Of a DNA stretch of 64,000 nt, positions 43,835 through 51,659 are shown piece after piece. This stretch comes from an uncultured Aquimarina sp. (GTDB taxonomy: Bacteria; Bacteroidota; Bacteroidia; Flavobacteriales; Flavobacteriaceae). Position 1 is the first letter of the stretch, and the number at the start of each line of letters is the position of its first letter. Location: assembly GCA_947502885.1 (NCBI GenBank), contig CANNBP010000011.1:62001-126000 (forward strand). The letters run 5' to 3'. The position numbers were made by a program, and so were the translations under genes. A model generated the notes under the pieces. It searched no databases. It was not told where the DNA came from and was given only the letters and a program-made list of their open reading frames with translations.

Positions 43835-45042
43835 TAGTTATCTTGTTTTGTTAATGCTACAATGCCTGTAATATAGCCACTGGAGCTTTTAGATTTTTGA
43901 GATGTTTTTCCTGTTGTTGGGTTATAACTATAAATAGCATCCAAATTTGCTCCTGCAATTGGAAATACTATTTCGTTATCACTTATTTGCATCATAAATG
44001 CTGTTCTTGAAGCTGCAAACGTTTTTGGTAAACTTTCTGATAAAACCCCTAGACTTTCTTTAGTACTTAAATTAAGTTTGTGATATGAAAAAACTGGATT
44101 TGCACCATCAGTACCAAAAAAGTTTGCATCATCATCAGAGGTAAGAGTAAAACTTTGTCCATCTCCAAAATGATAAATCCCAAAGCAAGTTTTACCTACG
44201 GTTGCTGCTAGGTCAAAAAAGTACTCAGAATCAAAATCGGTCTGTCCTTTTTTAATACGAACAACTCCTCCTGGTTTATCCGTATACAATCCAGTTGCCG
44301 ACACATAAATATCTCCATTATCAGCGATGCTTAATATCTCAGAAGTTAAAGTATTGAAAAGGGTTGATGTACGTTCATCTGTAATAATTTTATCTAGTTT
44401 ATTTTCAGACAAATTGATAACCGCTAAACTGATTTGTGCAGCAGATCCAAAGTCATTAAGGGCAATAAACATATGATTATCTCTCACCAGCATATCTGAG
44501 TAAAAAAGCCCTTCTCCAGCTTCAGAAATATCAATTTCTCCTGTAATTTTCATTGTCGTAGGGTTAAATATGATCACACGTGCCAATCCCCCTCCTACAG
44601 TAGCATATCCTTGAGTTGGACTAACAATTTCGACAGAAGAGAAGGAATTGGCTCCAGGAACTACAATTGATTGATCTAAAGCTGCATTTCCTTGATCATC
44701 AAAAACAAATTTTTGCATCGTAGCTGGCGCTCCAAACCCAGCTGTAAACAAAGAGTTTCCATCTGTATAAATAGCAGCAAATTGGCCTAGTTCTGTTCCA
44801 TTCGAGTTGTCGATTTCGGAAGCATCAAGATCTTTTACTCCTTGTACATATGTAGAAACTGTATTACCCGATCCAGAAACCATTGCAAGTCCGTAATTGA
44901 TTTCTGCCACAGGAGTATCAACTGGGTTATCAACAGGAGTAACAACATCATTATCATCATTCTTACAAGAAGTTAAATGAACGGTAACAGCAACTGCGAT
45001 TAATAAAATTAGCTTACTGGGGTTTTTAATTACTTTTAACAT
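43834..45042 (-). CDS. Propeller surface lipoprotein (DUF4374/XusB-like in context)
   Basis: 402 residues. Lipobox LTSC (Cys26), followed by an acidic KNDDND stretch, the signal for surface lipoproteins in Bacteroidetes. The mature part has propeller-like blades: FAAIYTDGNSLFTAGFGAPA, LARVIIFNPTTMKITGEIDI, MLVRDNHMFIALNDFGSAAQ, SIADNGDIYVSATGLY. In Bacteroides XusB, a DUF4374 propeller lipoprotein, captures siderophores for the TonB receptor XusA. Position directly after the TonB receptor suggests the same capture role here for a metal-loaded compound. The family assignment is by appearance and context. Confidence 0.72.
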   Translation of the reverse strand: MLKVIKNPSKLILLIAVAVTVHLTSCKNDDNDVVTPVDNPVDTPVAEINYGLAMVSGSGNTVSTYVQGVKDLDASEIDNSNGTELGQFAAIYTDGNSLFTAGFGAPATMQKFVFDDQGNAALDQSIVVPGANSFSSVEIVSPTQGYATVGGGLARVIIFNPTTMKITGEIDISEAGEGLFYSDMLVRDNHMFIALNDFGSAAQISLAVINLSENKLDKIITDERTSTLFNTLTSEILSIADNGDIYVSATGLYTDKPGGVVRIKKGQTDFDSEYFFDLAATVGKTCFGIYHFGDGQSFTLTSDDDANFFGTDGANPVFSYHKLNLSTKESLGVLSESLPKTFAASRTAFMMQISDNEIVFPIAGANLDAIYSYNPTTGKTSQKSKSSSGYITGIVALTKQDN

Positions 45043-45075
45043 GACTATAGTTTTAATTGTGTTTTTTAGAAATTT

Positions 45076-47445
45076 TTAATTGAAATAGGTTCTAATTTTA
45101 AGATATAGTGATCTTCCTGGTTTTTGTACTCCAAAATTGTCGTACGCTTCTGTATCAAAAAGATTATGACTTTCTAAGCTCACGGTATAATGCTTACTTT
45201 TATCTGTATATGATAGTCCTACCTGATGAAGCCATTGAGTTGGTATTTTTAGTTTATCTTCTTCTCTACCATCAATTTCCCAATATCTAAAGAAAGTCTT
45301 TACATAATTTGTTTGCCACCAAAAGCTTAAAGAATCTGCTTTCTGTAGTATATTTTTGTGCATAGTTTTGATTTCTGCATTTCCAAATAAAGTTGGACGA
45401 TTAGGCAATTGTTCTCCAAAGTATCGATTGCTTGAGACCCCAGCTTTATCCTTTTCGGATCTATCTGTTATTTGTTGATATGTTAGACTACTCCTTAGAT
45501 TTACACTTGGAAAAAGAGCATATGACAAATTACCTTCAACACCTAAAACTCGGGCTTTAAGTAAGTTTTCGTAAGTTGGTAAAACTGGTGGAGGCACAGG
45601 TTGTAAGATGATAATATTTGAAACGGATCGAAAAAAACCATTAACGCTAAAATTCCATCTTTTTTTTGTTAGGTTAACTTCCAAATTTGCATTATGACTT
45701 CTCTCAGAATCAAGATTTAAATTTGAGGCTATTCCAAATCTAAAATCTCCTAGACTTTCTGTTCGATCGGGTAATCTAGTTGCATATTCATATGAAGCTT
45801 TTAACAACCAAGGGGTTGATAGTTTAAAAGAAAAACTTTGACCAACCCCAAAGGCAGCATCTTTGGTTTCAATATAGGCAATATCAGCGTTGCCTATATT
45901 AGGCCCATTTGCCTTATATTGATACCACTTAATAGAGCTATTGAGATGTAGTTTTGAATTGAGTGTTTTTTGAGATAGCCCTATGCCCATAACATGCTTA
46001 AAAACCTCGGTGGCGGTTTGGAAGAAGTCTTGCTGATAATAATCCGTTGCTATTGGGTCTTTTCCTGTTCTATTAAAAAACGAAGAAGTTGAGTTTAAGT
46101 ATATTTGTGTATTCTCTTTAGGGTTGTACCCTAGTAAAAATCGACCCCCATAAGTGTTTGCTTTATATGTTAGGTCATTTCCTGAAGTAGTAATCTCACC
46201 ACCCGAAATTCGTTGCCCAATAACACTACCTGTCCAATCATATATATTTAACGAGGTATCCTTAAATTTAGAGATTAAATAATTATGAGACAATTGTGTT
46301 TCTAAGTCTAAATTTTTGAATAACTCTTTTTTTCGATAATCCAAAATTGTACTAAACGAAGAAGCACTATTTACTGCTTCTCCATATGGTTGCCTCATTT
46401 CAAAATTATGTTGAATCTCATCTTCGAATCCCGCTGTAACAAACTTTAGACTTGAATGATCTGTCCATTTTTTATCACTAGTATTTACACTTGCCTGAAC
46501 AGAATAACTATTAAAATCATCATGAAACTTATCTGTGCTTATATGCTCTGGATTGCCATTACTATTAATAACCTGCACATTGTTTATTCTATAATTATTG
46601 TCTGTATCAGTATAAAATCCGTTAACGCCAATAGACCAATTATTTTTAAGTAATTTTCTTCCGTTTAATGTAGTTTGCCATGTGTTAAATGAGCTATACC
46701 CTTGAGTTCCTTCTATAAAATCAAATTGTTCAGACTTCGAAATGATATGAATGCTTCCTCCTAAGGCGTCTGATCCTAGATGTACTGGAACAGTACCTTT
46801 ATAAACCTCTATTTGTTTGATTGTTTGAAGGGGTAACATTGCCAAAGAAGGACCAATTCCAAATTCTTGAATGGGAAATAGAAATTCTAAAGGAACTCCG
46901 TCTAAGAAAAATTTGACTTGTTTCCCAGTAAGTCCTTGTACAGAAATTTCGGTATTATTTCCTATACCCCCACTTTCTCTAATTTGAACACCAGAAGCAA
47001 CTCCTAATAAATCCTTTGCTGCAATAGATCGATGCTTAAAATCACTAACTTTAATAAGAGAAACAATTTGAGGTGACTCTTTTAATCGCGTAATTTCTAA
47101 ATCACTGTTAAGAATTACTTCATTTAACATTTCTCTACTTTCAGATAAAGTAACCTTAATTGTTGTGGTTAGAATATCTGGAGATAGCAAAACAGTTACT
47201 GTTTTCGAAGAGAATCCTGTATAGCTTATTAGTAGTTTTTGAGATTTTAAGGATAGGTTTTTTAACTCAAATTTCCCCTCACTATCACTAATCGTACTTT
47301 TTGATGTACTCATATTATAAATATGAGCTTCAACCAAGGGTACATTGGAAGTATCTGTAATACTACCAAAGATTTTTCCTTGTTGACAAAATCCTGTCAA
47401 AGGAAATAATATGAATAAAATAATATGTTCTTTGATACCCCCCAT
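45076..47445 (-). CDS. TonB-dependent receptor
   Basis: 789 residues. Signal peptide ends near GFCQQ. A CarboxypepD_reg-like N-terminal domain (GKIFGSITDTSNVPLVEAHI, 22-95) is followed by the plug: DLLGVASGVQIRESGGIGNN, TEISVQGLTGKQVKFFLDGV, IKQIEVYKGTVPVHLGSDAL, GGSIHIISK. The last ~550 residues are alternating amphipathic strands ending SLYLKIRTYFN, a 22-strand barrel. No SusD partner is present; a propeller lipoprotein follows instead. This fits metallophore or metal-complex uptake more than glycan uptake. It starts 13 bases after the PqqD-like gene. Confidence 0.92.
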   Translation of the reverse strand: MGGIKEHIILFILFPLTGFCQQGKIFGSITDTSNVPLVEAHIYNMSTSKSTISDSEGKFELKNLSLKSQKLLISYTGFSSKTVTVLLSPDILTTTIKVTLSESREMLNEVILNSDLEITRLKESPQIVSLIKVSDFKHRSIAAKDLLGVASGVQIRESGGIGNNTEISVQGLTGKQVKFFLDGVPLEFLFPIQEFGIGPSLAMLPLQTIKQIEVYKGTVPVHLGSDALGGSIHIISKSEQFDFIEGTQGYSSFNTWQTTLNGRKLLKNNWSIGVNGFYTDTDNNYRINNVQVINSNGNPEHISTDKFHDDFNSYSVQASVNTSDKKWTDHSSLKFVTAGFEDEIQHNFEMRQPYGEAVNSASSFSTILDYRKKELFKNLDLETQLSHNYLISKFKDTSLNIYDWTGSVIGQRISGGEITTSGNDLTYKANTYGGRFLLGYNPKENTQIYLNSTSSFFNRTGKDPIATDYYQQDFFQTATEVFKHVMGIGLSQKTLNSKLHLNSSIKWYQYKANGPNIGNADIAYIETKDAAFGVGQSFSFKLSTPWLLKASYEYATRLPDRTESLGDFRFGIASNLNLDSERSHNANLEVNLTKKRWNFSVNGFFRSVSNIIILQPVPPPVLPTYENLLKARVLGVEGNLSYALFPSVNLRSSLTYQQITDRSEKDKAGVSSNRYFGEQLPNRPTLFGNAEIKTMHKNILQKADSLSFWWQTNYVKTFFRYWEIDGREEDKLKIPTQWLHQVGLSYTDKSKHYTVSLESHNLFDTEAYDNFGVQKPGRSLYLKIRTYFN

Positions 47446-47458
47446 AATTACTACTCTA

Positions 47459-48376
47459 CTATATATTTACTGTTTTAAGCAAACCCTCTTTATGTAATTC
47501 TTTAAACTGTTCTGCCTCTTCTAAATTTAGATCATCGAAGGGAAGTAATCCATCTGCTTTATTCCAGAGGTTTTTAGTTTCTTCTTTTAGTTCATAGGCT
47601 TCATCATTATCTTTTTTTAATAGAAATGATTGCCCATTAGCCTTAGTCAACTCAAGTATTTCTTGATTTCGGATGATGTAATTGTTAGAAACTATAGTTA
47701 GCGGAATCATCTCTCTTTCTTCGTTATACAATAAATAATCATTAGTTGACAAGAGAGTTATTTCAGTATTTACTTGAGGTAATATTTCAAATACCCGAAC
47801 TTTAACTTGAGTTTTCTCTTGATCGTCTTTATAATAGCTAACAATTTTTACAGGTGTTTTTTCTTCAGAGTGATTATATACAATTGCCTTTTTGGTACTA
47901 TGATTGCAATTTTTAAGACTAATTTTTTCAACGAAAAAGAAATCGTCTTTTATGGTTTTAGAAAGCCGAATGTTTCCTCTACTATGCACCTCTGACACTA
48001 AGGTGTATTTACCTATAGGGGCATCTTCTGGCACATCATATTTAAAATAATAATGTCTTCCTGATTGTATATTTTGAAGTATTTCAATCAATCTTTCTTT
48101 GGTAGCTTGCCCTTCTAAATATTCTGCAATAACCAAAAGAGGAATATTTTTATTCAGAAACTCTAAACTTGGTTTATCACTTGAGTCAATTTTTTGATTA
48201 CTATTAGGAAGCCCCAAAACATGGTTTTCAAATAACATTGTTACTTTTCCGTTAGGATCTTTGACTCCAATACGTACCCATGGAAAGATATGTACTTCTT
48301 TGAGATGGGAAATATTAAAGTTCCAATGTATGGTTACTGTACTTTTGGGAATAGTTCTTTTTGGAAAAATACTCAT
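47459..48376 (-). CDS. Unknown beta-sandwich protein with PqqD/RRE-like C-terminus
   Basis: 305 residues, no signal peptide. The N-terminal ~230 residues look like two beta-sandwich domains (STVTIHWNFNISHLKEVHIF, DVPEDAPIGKYTLVSEVHSR), with no recognisable catalytic motif. The last ~60 residues read SFLLKKDNDEAYELKEETKN, then LWNKADGLLPFDDLNLEEAE and FKELHKEGLL. The order of a strand pair, L-x-E-x-T, W-x-x-ADG, a helix and a closing EGLL is that of PqqD-like winged helices, the RiPP recognition element. If right, this protein would bind the leader of the 34-residue peptide encoded first in the operon. It starts immediately after the stop of the previous gene (TAAATG). Confidence 0.55.
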   Translation of the reverse strand: MSIFPKRTIPKSTVTIHWNFNISHLKEVHIFPWVRIGVKDPNGKVTMLFENHVLGLPNSNQKIDSSDKPSLEFLNKNIPLLVIAEYLEGQATKERLIEILQNIQSGRHYYFKYDVPEDAPIGKYTLVSEVHSRGNIRLSKTIKDDFFFVEKISLKNCNHSTKKAIVYNHSEEKTPVKIVSYYKDDQEKTQVKVRVFEILPQVNTEITLLSTNDYLLYNEEREMIPLTIVSNNYIIRNQEILELTKANGQSFLLKKDNDEAYELKEETKNLWNKADGLLPFDDLNLEEAEQFKELHKEGLLKTVNI

Positions 48377-48853
48377 TTACTTACGCATTAATTTCAGTCG
48401 CTCTTTACTGTATTTTTTTGGATAATCTCTAAACCACTTAATTACCGTTTCCTCTCCTAAATGTTCGTAGATAACAGTTAGTAAAAACTCTAACTTTTGG
48501 GCATATTCGGCTTTTGCTGCTTTGGGGTCAGTCTGCATTTTAAGAGTTCTAACCTCCTTTTCTTCTCTAGAAGCAGGTATGTGATGAAAATAATCTGCAT
48601 TTAGATATTTTTCACTTAGTTGATGATATAATGGCGTGAACAATATTAGGTTGTGCCACATTTCATCTAAAATTAAAAGCTCATCGGGAATAAAAACTCC
48701 TGGAATTTGACTGATATAAAGGAATTTTAGAGTCTCTTGTAAAATATCGCTGATCTCTTCTTCTTCCATTTCATACATATCGGAAAATCGAGATATTATG
48801 TTTTCGTCTCTAAACTGTAATAGTTTAGTCAGTTGTTTTTTATCTAACTGCAT
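48377..48853 (-). CDS. Small His-rich helical protein of the peptide operon
   Basis: 158 residues, no signal peptide, mostly helical. The core LLILDEMWHNLILFTPLYHQ followed by LSEKYLNADYFHHIPASREE has the W-H-x(2)-I-L-x-T-x(2)-Y and D-x-F-H-H-x-P pattern seen in a family of glycine-rich-domain-like (DUF1399-related) proteins. The conserved histidines could bind a metal, and it may be a peptide-modifying enzyme; I cannot name the reaction. It lies between the precursor peptide gene and the PqqD-like gene, which makes a role in maturation plausible. Confidence 0.55.
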   Translation of the reverse strand: MQLDKKQLTKLLQFRDENIISRFSDMYEMEEEEISDILQETLKFLYISQIPGVFIPDELLILDEMWHNLILFTPLYHQLSEKYLNADYFHHIPASREEKEVRTLKMQTDPKAAKAEYAQKLEFLLTVIYEHLGEETVIKWFRDYPKKYSKERLKLMRK

Positions 48854-48870
48854 AATCTAAGTTTTTTGAG

Positions 48871-48901
48871 TTTGGTGGTATGGTAATTCCATACCACCAA
48901 A
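48871..48901 (-). promoter_or_regulatory. Intercistronic hairpin after the peptide gene
   Basis: A perfect 13-bp stem (48871-48883 with 48889-48901) has a 5-base loop. On the minus strand it is followed by CTCAAAAAAC, so there is no T tract and it is not a typical terminator. It probably protects or processes the mRNA so that more peptide than downstream protein is made. Confidence 0.65.
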
Positions 48902-48916
48902 CAAATGCAATGCAAT

Positions 48917-49021
48917 TTAAAGTGTTGCAGTACAATGTCCGCAATTACTGCAGTGAGTTCCAATGGATGATTTTGTTACTCTTTCTTCAATAATTTGTGC
49001 AATTAAAATTTCTTTTTTCAT
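48917..49021 (-). CDS. 34-residue Cys/His-rich peptide, candidate RiPP metallophore precursor
   Basis: A complete small gene, ATG at 49021-49019 and TAA at 48919-48917. The first 17 residues are a charged amphipathic helix (KKEILIAQIIEERV), like a leader peptide. The last 17 are SSIGTHCSNCGHCTATL, with His23, Cys24, Cys27, His29 and Cys30. No signal peptide or double-glycine-Cys leader of C39 peptidase type is seen, although a Gly lies at 21. It is first in the operon, directly below two Fur-type operators, and followed by a stabilising hairpin. The simplest reading is a ribosomally made, modified metal-binding peptide; alternatives are a small metallothionein-like buffer or a regulatory leader peptide. 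Confidence 0.7.
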   Translation of the reverse strand: MKKEILIAQIIEERVTKSSIGTHCSNCGHCTATL

Positions 49022-49089
49022 GGTGAAAAAAATTTAAAACAATTAAACATATGCCGACATTTGTTAAGGCGGTCAGCTTTTACCCTACT

Positions 49090-49108
49090 ATTGCAACAGC
49101 ATTGCAAT
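49090..49108. promoter_or_regulatory. Fur-type operator c1 upstream of the peptide operon
   Basis: ATTGCAA-CAGCA-TTGCAAT with perfect 7-bp arms. On the minus strand its left arm overlaps TATTATTG, a one-mismatch -7 element that lies 18 bases after a TTG in operator c2. Confidence 0.8.
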
Positions 49109-49126
49109 AATATGATATTTTTTACA

Positions 49127-49145
49127 AATGCAATCTTGTTGCATT
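49127..49145. promoter_or_regulatory. Fur-type operator c2 upstream of the peptide operon
   Basis: AATGCAA-TCTTG-TTGCATT; the arms extend to 10 perfect base pairs (ACAAATGCAA/TTGCATTTGT). Its centre is 37 bases from that of c1, nearly the same spacing as at the MerC-FolE promoter (38). Confidence 0.8.
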
Positions 49146-49597
49146 TGTAAAAAAAAGTTAAATTATGTAAATCTTTATCAACATAACATCCCTTAATTTT
49201 AATATCCCATATGATTTTTATTAAAAGGTGTATGTTTTAAAATAGGTGAACAGACTTATTTAAAGAATTAAATTATAGAGAGGTACAAAACCATCCAAGG
49301 CTTTAACAGAAGTAGAAAAGAATACATAGAGTGTATTGTGTATTATACTAAGAGATCAAAATTACCACACTCTCATATACTATATTACAAACGTGTAAGA
49401 ATGGAAGAAGACTATCAAAAGAACCATTAAATTTATAATCTAAATAAAAATTACAAGGTAAAATGTATGACCCAAACAGTAACTTATTGCTTTGTACATA
49501 TTTTGATTTATTTACAGAAACAGTGAATTGATTTAAGATCAAATAACATTTACCTACAACAACTATAAATAATTACTTATTCTTTAGGCAATTATGC
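49146..49597. other. Intergenic region upstream of the peptide operon
   Basis: AT-rich, with no convincing gene. A 64-codon antisense frame at 49348-49542 has no start context or family character. No other operator copy was found here. Confidence 0.4.
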
Positions 49598-49607
49598 AAA
49601 AAAAAAA

Positions 49608-49646
49608 TGGCGACTGTACCAAGAGATGCTTTTGGTACAGTCGCCA
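49608..49646 (-). terminator. Strong Rho-independent terminator of the GH64-like gene
   Basis: A perfect 15-bp stem (49608-49622 with 49632-49646) has a 9-base loop. On the minus strand it is followed by a run of nine T. It lies 160 bases after the stop of the GH64-like gene. Confidence 0.9.
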
Positions 49647-49807
49647 CAATATTATGTATTTATAAATATTAAGAAATGTAGCTTAAAATTAGAGGTAAAT
49701 CACCCTATTGTTTTAACCACTTAATTAACAATCTTTTTAAACTATATATACAGAGATCACTTTTAAACTCTGGTCTGCAGAGGTAAATATATAACGGTTT
49801 TTATAAG

Positions 49808-51169
49808 TTAAATTTCGGCACCTTCACTAACTTTAGCTGCCGATTGCACTTTGTCTTGAGAGGGTTTAGTTACTTTATCTAAACCATACAAATCTATAGT
49901 AACGTTAGGATTACCTTTAAAAAAAATTGATGGATTAGAACCATACACATCATCATATGATAATACATATGCTTTGCCATCTTTTCCATTAGCATGAAGG
50001 ATTGATGAATAGTAAAATATAGGCATATCTTCTGTACTTACAGGAGGAGTAGCTCCGTTACCTTGATAATATTTTGAAGAATCAATCCAATCTTTGGTTC
50101 CATTATCCAAGTGCATCACACCTCGACAAATAGATACCATAATAGCCATACATAGTGGATCTGTTCCCCAATTTGCAGCAGCCCCAGTACCAGCGCTATT
50201 TCCTAATAACACAAACCCCCAATCAATTGTATCTTGTTTTCCTGCTACGTTATGATATAAAGAAGTTACACCTGCCTTTGGAGTAAAGTCAGGATTTGGC
50301 CAAGTCGTCATAGGCATATTTAATGTTGGTACAGGAGCATAGGGTATTGTACATGCTTCATCTGTCCATAAGTTAATAGAACCACCTTCTGCCGGCGTAG
50401 TACCATAGTAAATAGTATTAGGACCAGCTTCAGTCCACATTTTACTATAAAAAGAAAATTTACGTCCTCCTGCAAAACATTTGTTTTTTACATAGTTGTC
50501 GAGAAAGTGTGAACATTTTGTTGCCCAATCAACAAACTCTGGTTGTGAGTCACCCCAATCTCCTAATCCCATAGTTTTAGGAGCGAGTACACGAATAACC
50601 TCTGAATCATTTGAGATAAAGGTTTTCTTCATAATACCTGTGTTACCACTATGTTGAGCAGATGGAGAAACTGTAAAGTTATTTAAAGCAGAAATAATCT
50701 CACTACGTGTTTTGGTGAAACCATAAGAAACCGCACCATTATTTACATCTGTACCAGAAATCACATAAGAAATACCATAAAAATCCACGCTAGTACCATT
50801 GATATTCGGGTTCGAACCACTGTCAAACTCAATCTTATCAAACAAGATCGTATTACCTTTACTAGCACTTGGCCCAGAAGCTGGAAAAGTCGTAAAATTC
50901 TCACGAACCGAAAAATAAATTCTAGCACTATTCATGTTAGGAATCGTTAACGGAAAAGTAATCTTATCTAAAGTTGTCACCATGGTGGTTGGATCCAGTT
51001 TCCACGATGATTTATCGCTAAAATGAGTCGTACCATCAACTAAATTTAGGTAGCCAAATTTAGAGTCTATGTTGTTCGGGTCATTACCGAGTACACATAC
51101 ATACACATCTTTACTTGCTGCCCCAGCAGTGTTTTTGTTGTTAATCGTTAGTTTCATGTTCGAAGCCAT
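49808..51169 (-). CDS. GH64-like beta-1,3-glucanase family protein without signal peptide
   Basis: 453 residues. The N-terminal ~120 residues hold ITFPLTIPNMNSARIYFSV, and FDKIEFDSGSNPNINGTSVD with DFYGISYVI follows; these are the thaumatin-like beta-sandwich and catalytic-Asp context of GH64 (laminaripentaose-producing glucanase) proteins. The middle, with VLAPKTMGLGDWGDSQPEFV and KFSFYSKMWTEAG, and the end, with SYDDVYGSNPSIFFKGNPNV, also fit. No signal peptide is visible at either possible start (51169 or ATG 51157), which is odd for an enzyme that should act on extracellular glucan; a non-classical export route or a non-glucanase role is possible. The gene is monocistronic with a strong terminator. 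Confidence 0.78.
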   Translation of the reverse strand: MASNMKLTINNKNTAGAASKDVYVCVLGNDPNNIDSKFGYLNLVDGTTHFSDKSSWKLDPTTMVTTLDKITFPLTIPNMNSARIYFSVRENFTTFPASGPSASKGNTILFDKIEFDSGSNPNINGTSVDFYGISYVISGTDVNNGAVSYGFTKTRSEIISALNNFTVSPSAQHSGNTGIMKKTFISNDSEVIRVLAPKTMGLGDWGDSQPEFVDWATKCSHFLDNYVKNKCFAGGRKFSFYSKMWTEAGPNTIYYGTTPAEGGSINLWTDEACTIPYAPVPTLNMPMTTWPNPDFTPKAGVTSLYHNVAGKQDTIDWGFVLLGNSAGTGAAANWGTDPLCMAIMVSICRGVMHLDNGTKDWIDSSKYYQGNGATPPVSTEDMPIFYYSSILHANGKDGKAYVLSYDDVYGSNPSIFFKGNPNVTIDLYGLDKVTKPSQDKVQSAAKVSEGAEI

Positions 51170-51659
51170 ACTTAAAGTCTATTTGGTTAATAAAAATTGA
51201 TTACAAAATTAGTCGGCTATATCTGCCTAAATAGAAGATTTTGATTTGGAAACTCTTTGCATTTTCACTTCATCATTTCCATGTAACTTAACCAAAGATA
51301 AATAATTACTCTCCCAAATTAACCCGTATTTCTACGTGATTTTAGTTACAAAAATGCTGTAAGTTATTCTAACTACCAATGGTAAATTATGTGTTTTAGA
51401 AACAGAAACCAATACAGATATCTCTAGAACATATCCCGAATCTAGCTCTACTCTAAATACGTCATATTGCTCAATGCTGACTTATAAATTAGTTATTCAA
51501 ATCCCATGTAAAGAACCATGTAAAGCTAAACATCTAAAACAGTAACAACCACATAATCTTGTAATTATGGTATAAGTAACTTACATCAGAGTTTGTATTA
51601 ATTCTATTCTCCTTGGCGAAAAGTATTATATTTGAGTAATAGCATAAAAAAATAATTTC
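51170..51659. other. Divergent intergenic region with one -7 element
   Basis: No gene seen. TATATTTG at 51627-51634, 26 bases before the hydrolase ATG, matches the -7 consensus TAnnTTTG, but no TTG is found at 19 bases upstream. The rest is AT-rich without motifs I can support. Confidence 0.4.

Noticed and set aside
49348..49542. 64-codon minus-strand reading frame upstream of the peptide operon
   Set aside because: No recognisable start context, domain or export signal; not needed to explain the region.
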